Shown here piece by piece: positions 46,682 to 58,015 of a stretch of 64,000 bases of DNA; position 1 is the first letter of the stretch; each line of letters starts with the position of its first letter. The DNA is taken from contig OZ010593.1 in the NCBI GenBank assembly GCA_963932145.1, forward strand, positions 29,262,396 through 29,326,395, read 5' to 3'. The stretch comes from Acanthosepion lycidas. Taxonomy: Eukaryota > Mollusca > Cephalopoda > Sepiida > Sepiidae. A program made the translations under genes and the position numbers. The notes under the pieces were generated by a model. That model was not told the DNA's origin and searched no databases. It saw only the letters and a list, made by a program, of their open reading frames with translations.

Positions 46682-46845
46682 CTTCTAGATAAGACTTACT
46701 GTATCTTGATGGGATCTTCTAGATAAGACTTACTGTATCTTGATGGGATCTTCTAGATAAGACTTACTGTATCTTGATGGGGTCTTCTAGATAACACATA
46801 CTGTATTTTGATGGGGTCTTCTAGATAACACTTACTGTACCTAGA
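46682..46845. repeat. 34-bp minisatellite, about five copies
   Basis: The unit 'cttctagataagacttactg' followed by 'tatcttgatgggat' repeats with an exact 34-bp period. The last two units share the variants 'ataacac' and 'ggggtc'. Confidence 0.93.
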
Positions 46846-47024
46846 ACCATGATTAGTCTGCTGAAAAGGAAAATTAATTTTACTCCTCACTTGCGCCAAT
46901 ACAGAAGACATTTTTGAAAATAAATAATTATATGCTAAATTGCTTTATGGTAAGAATTAATTTTCTGTTACATAACTTAAGAATATTTTTTTATAATTAT
47001 TCTATTTTATTATTGGATGTGTGG

Positions 47025-47240
47025 TGTGGTGGATAATGGCCTGGAATATGAAATTAGAGAACTGATTTCAAATTCCAGTCAGGTTCGTTTCTTTCACTTA
47101 CATGCAAATACCCTTGGAAAAGGTATGAATCTATCTCTTTTGCCTCCAACTATGGATTGAAGAATAGGATAGTCTGGGTGCTATAGCCTTGGTAGGCAAC
47201 CAGTCTACTGCAGAAAGAAGCAGAAACCTACTGCAGGAAA
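47025..47240 (+). mobile_element. SINE family B copy (tRNA-like part and body)
   Basis: 'tggtgtggtggataatggcc' (A-box-like), 'atttcaaattccagtcagg' (B-box region), 'cccttggaaaaggtatgaat' and 'ctatggattgaagaatagga' follow the family B order, continuing into 'gctatagccttggtaggcaa'. There is no 5S leader. Confidence 0.65.
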
Positions 47241-47347
47241 ATATTCTGCTACTCAGTCATGAATTGAAAGAGAAATGATTACACAAGAGTGTATCACATA
47301 TGGCATTTATTATTGCTGACTGCCCCTGCTATGCTGTGGGTTTAAAA

Positions 47348-47894
47348 CAGTGCTTCTCAACATTTTTTAGTCCATAGACCATTTTTTTTCTTCAAAAAAT
47401 TCAAATGGACCACTCCTACTTTTACATTTAGGCTCTTCATTTTTCACATTAAATACTCAATGAAAAGACAAAGGTCCATCTTTACACTTTAAAAATTATT
47501 TTAGCAAACACAGGATAAATGCAGGATATCAAAATCAATTTTGATGATATCAAATTTATTATCAAACAATATTGTATAGTGATCTATTAATATAGGAATA
47601 ATTTTTTAAATGAATAAAAATTTATAGTATATATATTTATATATATATATATATAAAATATATATGATAAAAAATAAATATAGCCCTGCTTAACACATAA
47701 TTTTGAAATTTTCAAATATAATGGATATGTGTGTAATTAAAGAAAATATATTTTTTAATTCTTGAATGTATAAATAATTTAGATACATTTTGGTGAAATG
47801 GCTACAATTTTTTATGGCTATGAATACTCTGTGGGCCACTAGAAATGCTATGTGGACCACTGATGGTTCACCTGGACCATGTTGAGAATCATTG
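47348..47894. mobile_element. hAT-type non-autonomous element with 8-bp target-site duplication
   Basis: A 547-bp element with left end CAGTGCTTCTCAACAT and right end the inverse of CAATGATTCTCAACAT, flanked on both sides by GTTTAAAA (47340-47347 and 47895-47902). The 'TTCTCAAC' termini and 8-bp duplication are typical of the hAT superfamily (Charlie/Tip100-like). The interior has 'tggaccact' motifs near both ends, extending the inverted repeat. No transposase ORF. Confidence 0.9.
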
Positions 47895-47939
47895 GTTTAA
47901 AAGATCAAACAAAAAATTGACAATTCCTGCCATATCTGG

Positions 47940-48475
47940 TTTGGAGTTGCCTCATCCTTCTTTCTAGCCTTGAGAGAATTCAAAAATGCCAATGTGGCCT
48001 TAGTGAGAGGGTGGGGGGAGTGAACAATTATTTTCCACTCAACAACTTCTTTCCCACAGACAAAATATTGCAAGCCTCTCACTACTCTTTCAATATTTCA
48101 ATGAAAAATGTTCAGATGAGCTACATTTATTAGTTCAATAAGTTCAGACCTTTACATCTAAGTTGTGCCATACACATGTTCAAATCAACCTCAGTCCCTT
48201 CATATTTCATTGGTAAGAAGAAATTTTCATTCAGACAGCTTTGTTTTTGTACTTTGTTTTTTTTACAACGTCTGCTGTTTTGTGGAACAGACTTCTGCAA
48301 AGATTGTTCCCCAACCACTTAAACTCTTCAAGTCTAGGGTCAACCATTATCTGACCTACATATCCTCATAATATTCACTTCTTATGTCATTTTCTTATAA
48401 CAACTTCATTCAGCAACCTTCTGCCTTAAGTGGCTCTTAGGCCTTGTATTGGGCGAACAATAGCATAAAAAAGAA
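47940..48475 (+). mobile_element. LINE 3' end (family A), truncated
   Basis: 'ttgcaagcctctcactactc' and 'ttcagatgagctacattta' correspond to the conserved CSDEL region. 'ctgttttgtggaacagactt' encodes the LWN motif near the ORF end, and the copy closes with 'ggccttgtattgggcgaac' and an A-rich tail at about 48470, as at 4130-4174. It sits 300 bp upstream of the last KChIP exon. Confidence 0.65.
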
Positions 48476-48772
48476 ATTAAATTTTATCATAGGTATGTAA
48501 GGTATATATTAAAAAAAAAACTATATATGGTTTTGCATTATGCAATTTCAAGCATTAACTGGAGCAGTCTTGGAAGCAATCAGCTAGTGTAAGTTTTGGA
48601 ATATATCAGTATGGATGACAGATGTGGTGATGAATCTCATTATAGTAATGATGCTTTGTTCTTGTATTTTGTTATCTCAGCATTTATACAATTATTTATG
48701 CAATAATTCAAACTAAAAAGACAATATGTTTATTTCATTTGCATTGGTTTTTGTTTTTTTTGTTTTTGCCAG

Positions 48773-48826
48773 GACCCGAATGTGGTAGAATCTCTTGCAG
48801 CTCTTGATACTGAACTTCTTATTTGA
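48773..48826 (+). CDS. KCNIP: KChIP-like calcium sensor, last coding exon
   Basis: After a T-rich tract and 'ttgccag' (AG 48771-48772) the frame continues as DPNVVESLAALDTELLI and ends with TGA (48824-48826): 17 codons plus stop. Vertebrate KChIPs end with a short exon at the same place (DENIMSSMQLFENVI); length and position correspond although the sequence is diverged. The DPxxVxxL start also resembles other calcium-sensor C-termini (NCS-1 type). Vertebrate KChIPs use this helix in the Kv4-binding groove, so divergence here could alter partner contacts. Joined to the upstream exons it gives about 133 residues of the protein. Confidence 0.85.
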   Translation, partial: DPNVVESLAALDTELLI

Positions 48827-49075
48827 ATTTTCCAAAAGCCAGTTTACAAAAAACATGGTATTTGATAAGCACATCTCACTCTATAGCTGCAAAAATCCCT
48901 TTATTCTTGAAGATTTATTGGCTTAGTATATATCCCCTTCACTTTTGTGTAGACTAGCCTCTATCAAGTCAGCACCATTTATAAATGTACAACATGCATT
49001 TTACCCAAGCACTTTTAACATTTTAAAAAGTAATTATCAAGAATACTGTATATTGATTTCTTCATCTTAGTTATT
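48827..49075 (+). other. Proximal 3' UTR of the KChIP-like gene
   Basis: Sequence after the stop codon. No AATAAA was seen before the Helitron-like element starts at about 49076; the first AATAAA strings lie inside that element (about 49537). The true polyadenylation site is unknown. Confidence 0.5.
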
Positions 49076-49771
49076 ATAAAATGCAGATTGTGTGTGTGTG
49101 TGTCTGTACGTTTATATATTGGATTGGATTTCCTTCATTTTTCAACCGATTTCAACAAAACTTCACACGACTACGTAAAATTACCTTGCGGTGGTTCTGA
49201 CAGTACCAAAAATTGGAAAAACAATTGTTTTTGCTCAAAATCATTTTGAAAACACGATTAAGAGGCATGAATGAAAGGGGGACAAATCATATCAAGTTAT
49301 ACTTATTAATATCGAGTTATACTTATTATAAAACCCAGCTTGGTTGTTTGTGTGTGTGTGTGTGTGTGTTCATTTATATATGGGATTGAATTTCCTACAG
49401 TTTTCAACTGATTTCAACAAAACTTCACTTTTTTTTGGCAGGTAGTGTTTCTTATTGTCTTGCACACTTTTTTTCTTTATTTTTACATTCAGAATTCTTT
49501 AAAAATTCCATTTACAAGACAATTATTTATAATAAAATTCTATTCAATTGGTAGACTCATAATGATTGAAAACAATGTTTTTGTTTGAGTTTGACCAATT
49601 TGTAAAAAAAAAAAAATAATAAAACAAAAAAATAAAACTAATTAAGACATGTGTCTCTGTCAACCTTAAACAATAATCTTTGTCAATTTTATTTTTCAGT
49701 CTTTATGATGGTCGATACTTGATCTATCTTTTACTGTTATATCCCCGGGAAATGCCGGGCTCTACTGCTAG
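49076..49771 (+). mobile_element. Helitron (non-autonomous) with 3' hairpin and CTAG end
   Basis: The 3' end has a GC-rich hairpin CCCGGGAAATGCCGGG (49744-49759), then 'ctctactg' and the terminal CTAG (49768-49771) followed by host T, as Helitrons have. The 5' side has two tandem GT-rich starts, 'cttattataaaacccagctt' at 49315 and a similar one near 49076, each followed by 'ttcaactgatttcaacaaa'-type sequence. The inverted copy at 33805-34113 shows the same doubled arrangement. No Rep/helicase coding sequence is present. Confidence 0.8.
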
Positions 49772-49887
49772 TCTTTATTAAAAGAAAAATGGTAAAATAC
49801 TGAAAAAAAAACAATAACAGGCTGCTTCATGTGTCAATGAATGAATCGGTCTTAAAAATAAGTAAAGTTTACAGTACCAGTACTTAA

Positions 49888-49889
<2 letters not shown>

Positions 49890-49953
<64 letters not shown>

Positions 49954-49965
49954 ATGTATGTATGT
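49890..49965. repeat. (TA)n microsatellite
   Basis: TA run passing into GTATGTATGTATG. Confidence 0.96.
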
Positions 49966-50084
49966 AACTCCACCTTATAAAGCTAAAAATTTTTCTTATT
50001 TTCATTATTAATATTTTCATCTTTGATGTTATTAACATAACTTTTCCAAAGTTGTTTTCCTTGGGGAAAGTGCTGTTTTTTGAA

Positions 50085-50375
50085 TTTGGTGATATAGTGA
50101 GTTCAATCCCTGGTTCAGGTAGTACAGACATAGACCCTGCGGAAACAGGGCATGTAATAAACTGAGAAATACTAAATGAGAACAAGACAAGATATCCCTA
50201 GATATGGTAAGTGGAACGAGAACAATCTATCCTTGTAGATTAAATTAGGGATGTGTTGTTCAAAATTCCGTGAAGGATTGACAGACACATGAAGAAAGCT
50301 GGATGGTACAGCAGCCAAAACATTGGGATAACAACAACAAAGATAAGGACACTAGTCTAAATGTAAATAACTCAT
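50085..50375 (+). mobile_element. SINE family A copy, head degenerate
   Basis: B-box-like 'gtgagttcaatccctgg' at 50097-50113, then 'ggaacgagaacaatctatcc', 'gcagccaaaacattgggat' and 'aacaacaacaaagataagga', as in family A. The 50 bp before and including the B box also recur at about 53560-53640. Confidence 0.65.
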
Positions 50376-51689
50376 CATTCCAAGATTTCAGACAGAATCT
50401 TTTTTTCTTTCTCAACAGTTATCTCCTATGGAAAATGATTGAATTTCATTTTTAAATTTCATAATCAATAACCAGAAAAAACACTCAATATTTTTAGCTT
50501 CAAATCCAAAATTTCTTGAGCTTTAGTATTATTTGGTTCTTTCTCTCAAATTACTCTTTTGTTAAAATATTGCCATCCATTTTTCAGTTGGACAGTGATA
50601 AGAATTCCATTCTTACTGATAAATCTAGATTTTGCAATGATAACTTATAACATTTCTATTAAATGAGAAACAAGATGAAGAAGCTGGCTATTGAAAAGTA
50701 ACTTGGCTCACTAAGTTGAACACCAGGATACAAGTTCCTTATTAAATAAGATAGTATCATTTAAGATTAACATCTAAGGTCATTAATTTTAATGTAATTT
50801 TCTTTACAATAAATGCCTGTTATGGTTTTAGTATTAATTCACATTTATAGCAAGAAATCAAAATTACTTTATCTCTGGATGTTTCCAAAAATATTTTTAA
50901 AGCATAAAAACCTTTGATAAGGTTAGAATAGCCACTATTCAAATCTAAGAATTTAATCACAATTATTCAATGGATTTTTGATTTCATTGTGTGTAGTAAA
51001 CCATTAAGTATTTTTATACATACTGTTTTAAAAGTAGCAGTTTCAATTAAATAAGAAACAATACCTCAAGATATGTATACCCGCTCTTCACACATACATA
51101 AGAAAATCAAGATATAAATGAATATATCTGAATGACAATGTTAATAAATTAAACTAACAAAATAGTAAAACTTAGTTTTACAATGCATTTCATTGTTCCT
51201 GAAATTAAAAATGGAGGTATAAACCTGTATTTGTACACACAGAAAAAAAACATATTTGAAAAAATGATGTAATATGTCCAAATTCACATCTAAAATATTA
51301 AAAAAAATCTTTCAACATTATAGAAAGGAGGAGGAGGAATTATGGAGGATGATAAGTGATATAACTTTTTGTTATGTTGGTCATTTAAAGTGAGTTTTGG
51401 AATTATTATCTATTATATGCAGCAAATTAACCATTTTCCTTCAATTCTTTTGAAATCTGGGTCTCATGAACAGAATGTTGACCCTTATTATTCAGCCACA
51501 CAGTAACGTTTCCTCTTATTGGTTGATAAGTTGCATCAAGGCCATATCACAAGTTTTTAAACTGTTCCAAATGAATGATAGATTTCATATTTTTTATTAT
51601 TATCAGTTATATTGATTGATTGATGGATTTGTTTTTTATGGCCTAACACACTTTTTGAAACCAAAACATTTCTGGGTTGTAAGAGATAA

Positions 51690-51990
51690 TAATGATTTTC
51701 TGATACAAGTCTTACTATTTAATCCATAGTTGGGGTGAGAAGAGGTGAATTCATACCTTTCCCAAGGGTATTTGGATGTGAGTGAATATAACAAACCCAA
51801 CTGGAATTTGAACTCATCTCTCCAATTTCTCATTCTGAGCCTTTATCCATTACACCATTTTGCATATCAAAGTGTACAGCATCTTGTATTCCTGACCAGT
51901 CACCCATCAAGATACTGATCAGGTTCAATGTTATATAACTTCAGTGATCAGATGAGAACAGATATTTCAATGTAATATGGCTGTAAGCTG
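51690..51990 (-). mobile_element. Chimeric 5S rRNA-tRNA SINE (family B), best-preserved copy
   Basis: Minus-strand order: a 5S-like leader (51990 to 51873) with 'cttacagccatattacattg', 'ttctcatctgatcactgaag', 'cagtatcttgatgggtgac' and 'aggaatacaagatgctgta', collinear with animal 5S rRNA over about 115 nt. Then tRNA-like sequence with 'ggtgtaatggataaagg' (A box, 51840-51857) and 'gagttcaaattcc' (B box). Then the body 'cccttgggaaaggtatgaat' and 'actatggattaaatagtaag'. Both Pol III promoter types are therefore represented. Diverged and probably inactive. Confidence 0.9.
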
Positions 51991-52289
51991 GTCCTTATAA
52001 TTATTTTTTTATAGTACTCCATCAATCAATATAAATAGTAAACATATAATGAAAGTGAATTTGTTCTCAAGAACAAAAAAATATGTATAAATTCACTTAC
52101 ATCATATGTTTAGGTTTTACTTCAATTCTAAACATCACTTTTTAAAACAATAAACATTGCCAAAGAGTGAAGGTAATTAAAAAAAAAGAGGTGTCATCGG
52201 AAAGAACTGTTCTATTGACATTCCATCTTATTGCAGGCACAAAGGTCAATGTTTGTCAATACTACCAATAGTCTTTCCTGTAAATTGGC

Positions 52290-52665
52290 AGAAACATAAA
52301 AATACTGAAACAGTGCTGGATAATCTCCTCAAAGACGAAGAAGAGACTTAAAACAACAGAAAATCTACAGAAGGATGATGAGAATACCATGAACTGATTA
52401 TGTGAGCAATAGAAACAAAAAGAAAACTTATACTTAACATCAGGAAGAGACAAATGAAATTTCTGGGACACATAATAAAGAAAGAGGGCTTGGAAAATCT
52501 GATACTCATTGGACAGGTTGAAAGCAAGAGGACAGAGTAACCTACCTAACAAACTTGCATAAATGGATGACAGAACAGGGTTTAGCAAAAAGACAAAATT
52601 TATTAAGAGCTACAAAGGACAGGAAGTTGTGAAGAGCCTACATCTTGATGCAGCATATAAAGTAG
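52290..52665 (+). mobile_element. LINE 3'-end fragment (family C)
   Basis: In nucleotide order: 'gaagagacttaaaacaacag', 'ctacagaaggatgatgagaa', 'catcaggaagagacaaatga', 'aatttctgggacacataata', 'ggacaggttgaaagcaagag' and 'taagagctacaaaggacagg' match the family C ORF end and 3' terminus. Interrupted by frameshifts. Confidence 0.7.
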
Positions 52666-52815
52666 ATATGCATATCTCAAACATCCTTGTGGTCCATTTG
52701 AGATATATGTATATATTGCTATTAATAATATTACAGCATGTAGACAAACTGAAAATATTAATAAATAACTAAGAGCAAGTCAAGTCCAATTTTTAAAAAA
52801 AATGTAAGAAAAGGA

Positions 52816-52817
<2 letters not shown>

Positions 52818-52856
<39 letters not shown>
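52818..52856. repeat. (TAA)n microsatellite
   Basis: About twelve AAT/TAA trinucleotides. Confidence 0.95.
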
Positions 52857-52857
<1 letters not shown>

Positions 52858-52859
52858 TC

Positions 52860-55650
52860 ACAGGTCCATAACAGGAAAACTTGCTTAGAAGATCCACTAC
52901 TTATTAGAAAACCAAGAATTCTACATAAAAATGAGTTGTCATTTATTGATCAAAGATTCTGAAAAGAAGAAAAAAAATCTAGCAATGGAAACACAAACTG
53001 TGTATGATAGAATCCTACAAACCTGGAATCAATAATGTTTAAATATTGGGCAGGTTTATGAATATGTACCCATGATTCTCAATTTGTTAAGAACTAGGAA
53101 ACACATCTTTATATTCATATCCAATGCAATGGAGAACGGGAATGTGGCAGAATAATCTTTTTTAATGTCAGAAGAAGTATTTTTAAAGATACTATCACTA
53201 TTGCCACTACATTTTATAATACAAGGCCTGTCCTAAAATGATCTTGCCATCTAATATTATACCATTAGTTAGGCATACTCATAATTAGTTTCAGGCACCA
53301 AGCCAAACAAACTATAATATTATTATCCAATAATGAAGAGTTTGGAACTTGCCATTATGGTACAAATATATTAGAGTATAATATATCAGATTTGGTCCCC
53401 AGAGATGATTAAGACCATGCCCGACTCATTGGGCATCTTAAGTTAATTAAAAGGTATCTTACCTAGAGCAATGGCATCTTATTCTCCTTAAAAATTATTT
53501 TAAACAATTTTATTTTATTAATTATTATTAACATTATTAATATTTTCATCTTGGATGTTATTATCACATGTTCAGTATTGTGCCCTTTGGCTTTCTTTGA
53601 GGAAATCCTGGATTAGGTAGTACAGACTTAGACAGTTTAGTGGCATATCTTTTCATTTAATGCTGAAATTTCATTTTCTTTGGAGTATTAGTAATTTCTT
53701 TTACAAAAACCACTAGAATCTAAGTTAGCTTGGATTCTAGTGATTTATTAGCAATGTATTATATCAAGCACCTAACAATATATCACAGACTGAATGAAAG
53801 AAAGACAATTTTTCTTAGGCTTCTTTTCCTTACTTTATCTCAGAGGGAACATGGTAAGCATTGTTTCCTGAAGGAAGTGCAATGCAGTAGGAGATAGGAG
53901 AGATCTCAACATTTTAACCAGCTAGTTGTCTTCATATCATGGCTGATTACACTTTGCTGAAACCAAGGTACCTGGGAATGAAAGGCATCTTCACTCATCT
54001 ATTACTGCAACATTACAGTTTTTGTTCATTTTCAGTCTTATATTAAAAACTTAAAGACAATCCATCATTGTCAGGATTCCACACTGACAGGGTTCAAACC
54101 ACACTTATTGAGTTTGGGTTGAATATTATTTTGAGTCAGTCACAGGCCATTTTTGGCTAGCCTATACATTCTGTAATATCATCTTCTAATTCTTACACTG
54201 TCTGTCAATTGTTGATTTCTTTTGGTTGCAACCTACACTCATCCAACATTTTCAAGAATTCTGTTTTTTGAAGGCCTTCCAAAAAATCATTCACTTTCAA
54301 TGATTCAGAGCCAAATTGAACCAAAATTTTATTTTAACTTCACTTATTGAATCATAGCTTCTATCAAAACTTGATGCATATTTGGTGTGAATGTAACAAT
54401 ACATAAGCTTATTCAATGACATCTCATTGCTGAGTAACATCATGGGAGATTTTCTGTTCACAAATCTTTAAAATGGTCGCACATTTGCTTCTCAAGATTG
54501 TGGTGGAAACAATGGGCATGAATGTAGCAGAATAACTAGAAACTCTGGAATTATTGGTTAGCATCAAAATAGACACTGAATAGGCTGTGCAAAGTTTGGC
54601 AATAAAAATATTATTTTTCTCTGGGACATATATTTGAATATTCTTCAGTATATAAAATGAACACTGAACTGAGAGAAGTCAATTCTGTTCACTTGTGGAG
54701 AGAGTGTAATAAGTCATTAAGTGGTTGATATGAAGCTTACAGTTGGCAAGTGCAGCTGTCAGTGATTTTTTTGTTCTTTCTCTACAACAAAGATATTTAA
54801 AATAGCTGAGCAATTCCAGGGCAGATTTCACAACTATAATACCAGTTAATTTCATCTTCCAAATACAAGTCCACAAGCAATTTTAATGGAGAAACTTAAC
54901 TAACATCCAAGGATAAGCTAAAAATATTTGTCAAACAGAAAACTGAACTGAATGATCTAGTTTAAACCAATGCTTGTCCAGGCTAAGTTTTTGCAGTTTA
55001 TAAAGATAATGATTTTAAGGATTTAATTTTACTTTCTGCATCTCTTGCCATGCAGCTAAAAGGAACCCACTGTATTTTTCTTATAATTTTTAAACAAATT
55101 ACATACTAAATAGTGATTAACTATAACAATAAATGAAGTAATTATGAAGATTTTATAAATTATATATGAATTGGACATGGTAACATTAAAACTGTATAAA
55201 AATATATTGGTTTAAGCCTACCGAGGATTGAATGATACAAAATGCTGGGCAAGTGGTAACTAAAAGCAAACTGGGAATGCAAAAGAATTAATTTTAATCA
55301 GAGAGAATGTTTTAGACTTTCTGGCTTCTATCAGAAGCAGTGAATATTATTCTGAGTTGGTCAGAAGCCTCAAGAAATTACTGGAAAGCACTGATATAAG
55401 CAGTCAGGATTCTAAATTCCTTTGTAAGTAATATGGAAAACATAACATTTAAATGACAGAAAGAATTAAACTATTAAGTAACAATATTGAATTCAATGTA
55501 TGAGAAATATCTTGGAATATGAGAATAACATTCAAGAAAAATATGTGAAGGATATTTCAAAAGAACAAAACAGATTTCAGAGAAAAGCCAAAACAGTAGA
55601 AATCTTATTAGGCAGAGATACATGTACAGAACAAAAATGAATTAAAAAGA
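52860..55650. other. Intergenic DNA, few recognisable features
   Basis: No gene recognised. 53640-53710 ('agtggcatatct', 'cattttctttggagtatt') resembles repeat D, and 53515-53640 resembles the flank of the SINE at 50085. A 32-bp hairpin ('cactagaatc' with its inverse) lies at 53711-53742. The minus-strand open frame at 54679-54876 has no known domain. Confidence 0.45.
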
Positions 55651-55659
55651 CAATATTTA

Positions 55660-56600
55660 GTTATTTGTTCATAAATTTATTCAGTCATATATGTGCCATT
55701 TTGTTCCACTGCCTTTTGCCATTTTTGAGGCAGTTTCATTCAATCTTCCAAAATCTGGTATCTTTCTGGATGTTGAACTGGAATAAGTGGTTTTTACACG
55801 CTCCCAGAGAATTGAAATTCTTCCCATTAAGAGAACTTTGTAGGGACTGAAATAAGTAGTTATTTGAAAGTGCAAGTTCAAGGGAATATGGCAGGCATAG
55901 TAGAACATGCCATCCAAGCTGTGCCAATTTCTACAGATTCTGCAAAGAGACTTGAGGTCTGTCATGGAAGAGAAGGTCCTTACAATTTTGGATGCTTTTC
56001 ATTGATTACTACCTTGAAGTGGTTAAAAAATGAAAAGTACTTGTTCTGATTTTGCAGAAGTAGCTCATAATACATAATGTCCTTCCACTCATACAAGATA
56101 CATAGCATCACCTTCTTTGAATGCAGAATGGCTTTTGGAGTGGTTTCACTCTGCATTGTTGTAAACAATTCATTTTTCATCACCTGTGATCATTCTTTTC
56201 AAAAACAGTTAATTTTGTTGTGTTTGAGCAGAGAACCACAAATGGAAAATGAAATACATTAATTTTTCTTCTGTTAAAACATGAGGCTCTTAAATATTAT
56301 AACAGTTCATGTATCCAAATGATTTCAAATAACTTAAGCTGCTTATATGTGGCCTGGATTATTTTTTTTAATTAGCATTCTGATTTGATCATCTTCAAGA
56401 ATTGCAAACATGACAAAGCTCTCAGTGTCTTCCAGATAAAAATTTCCACTTCTGAACTGAAGTAGATAGCTATGGCACCATAACCATAAATTGCACATAT
56501 CTTTTTTGCTGTTTATGCAACATTTTTTCCCTTTCTGGAAATAAAGGAGCCTCAAATAATAAAAAAAAATCTCATTTTGCTGCATTTTCACTTTTAACAG
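55660..56600 (-). pseudogene. Decayed mariner transposase (second mariner lineage)
   Basis: Minus-strand order: N-terminal relic with 'FRSGNFYLED' and 'DDQIRMLIKKNNPGH' (about 56343-56470); 'FLKRMITGDEK' followed by a stop where Trp is expected (about 56170-56200); a shortened 'LLFHD' region; 'LAQLGWHVLLCLPYS' with 'NNYLFQ' in place of SDYHLF; and 'SLNGKNFNSLGACKNHLFQF' (about 55760-55930). The C-terminus ends near 55681. This is the order of Hsmar1/SETMAR-type mariner transposases. The third catalytic Asp is Asn and frameshifts are present. It differs in sequence and terminal repeats from the mariner at 38.5 kb. Confidence 0.85.
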
Positions 56601-56635
56601 TAAAACATTTCCAATTAACACATGAATGCATTTAA

Positions 56636-57073
56636 CACATTGGGTGCCAAACCACATTTCCCTTGTTATCTAAGGGTCCCAACACTGTATCTTAATTAAA
56701 TTTGGTACAAGTGACTTTGTCTTAACATTGTTTCATATATGAGGCAAGGATATCATATTTATCGTATCGTATCGTATTTATTACACACAACCCACTGGTG
56801 TGATGTTTGGTAACCAAGTCCATTTTACAACCCAGAATCCTGCACAACCCACCTATGGATCTTTGGAAAATTCCCAATATACAAGTATTACAGTGACACA
56901 AACTCTCATTTTCCATATTGAAAAATATTTATTTATTTATTTATTTTTAAATAATGAGGTTCTTTTGTACCATGATGTCATAAGCAACCAATCATAGTGT
57001 CCCACTGCCAATAATCCTCATAGAAAAGAAATTGGAAAATGACACACCAGAAGGTCATGTGGGAGCCGATGTG
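56636..57073. mobile_element. piggyBac-type non-autonomous element, TTAA-flanked
   Basis: A 438-bp element with left end CACATTGGGTGCCAAACC and right end the inverse of CACATCGGCTCCCACA, flanked by TTAA (56632-56635 and 57074-57077). 'TTAACAC' followed by a GC-richer run is a common piggyBac terminus. A (TATCG)n tract (56757-56777) lies inside. It is immediately 5' of the minus-strand mariner relic. Confidence 0.82.
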
Positions 57074-57299
57074 TTAAATATCACCTTTCAGAATATGTAT
57101 GTCCTAAATTTCACTCCCATGTGAAATGAAATCACAAATTTAATAATGGCTTATCGAAAAATACTAGCATTTTTTTTTTGCCAAAAGATTTTCTGGACTC
57201 TTCCTAAACTAGATAAGAGAAAAATCAAAATTTTTAAATGATATAATAAATACCTAAAGCAGCAGTAACTGAGTATTCTCAGAAAAAAAAAATCATTTT

Positions 57300-57670
57300 T
57301 ATTTTTTAATCATTTCACACCCAAGCAAGGTGGGAATGCTACTAGTATGCAGGGAGTTACAGAAAATACTGAGTATAGGGTGGATTAAGGAAATGGACAA
57401 AAGATGAACAGGATTCAAGAAAATAGAAGATGGTGACTGATATTGCATTTAAATTTTTGATGATTGTAGTTATCAGGAAAGCAAATAAACAGAAGACAGT
57501 TCCAGGAGGGGAGTGCGAGAAAAGAAACTGTTGGGGTAGAAATGGTGGTTGCATTTAGCTATTTCAACAGTAAACAGGTTGGACCTAGATGCCAATCTAG
57601 TAGCATGCTTAAATTCATATAGTTTGGACATCAGAAAAAAAAAAGCTTGTCAGAACAATTGCCTTGAAAA
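57300..57670 (-). mobile_element. LINE 3' end (family B), copy 1
   Basis: The minus-strand frame 57357-57554 contains 'FLITTIIKNLNAISVTIFYF', matching 31824-32027. The 3' tail is A/T-rich at 57290-57310. 'gatgccaatctagtagcatg' at 57588 ties it to the neighbouring copy at 58330. Confidence 0.65.
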
Positions 57671-57694
57671 TATTTACAAAGAGAAGTGCTGATG

Positions 57695-58015
57695 ACCTGC
57701 TGCTGCTTCTGTGTGTGCTGGTATCCTGCATTACTGTTTGATATACCAGCTACTCAGCAGTGGACAAGAGAGCCCTCCAAAGAATTATAAATGTTGCTCA
57801 GAAAATAATTCACTGCTTACTGCCATCCTGAGAGAACATTTTTAATTCTCATTGTCACTGCAGAGCAGAAAACATAATGAAAGACAGCACGTATCTGAGG
57901 TACCATTTATTTGAACTGTTACCCTCAGGGTGATGTTTTACTTATATTAGTTCTAGGACAAAGTTCCTGAGAAACAGTTATTATCTTTGGGACCTGCATA
58001 AAATGCATGCTGACT
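57695..58015 (+). mobile_element. LINE ORF C-terminal fragment (family D)
   Basis: Translation gives 'DKRALQRIINVAQKIIHCLL', 'HCRAENIMKDSTYLRYHLFE' and 'LLPSG', then after a stop 'TKFLRNSYYLW'. This matches the C-terminal region typical of L2/Jockey-type elements ('LQRVxxxAxKIIGxxLPS...CxxRAxxIxKDxxHPxHxLFxLLPSGRR'). Opposite in orientation to, and apparently inserted between, two family B copies. Confidence 0.78.

Noticed and set aside
56343..56657. 104-codon minus-strand frame as a host gene
   Set aside because: The residues around 'RSGNFYLED' and 'DDQIRMLIKKNNPGH' are the N-terminal region of the mariner relic.
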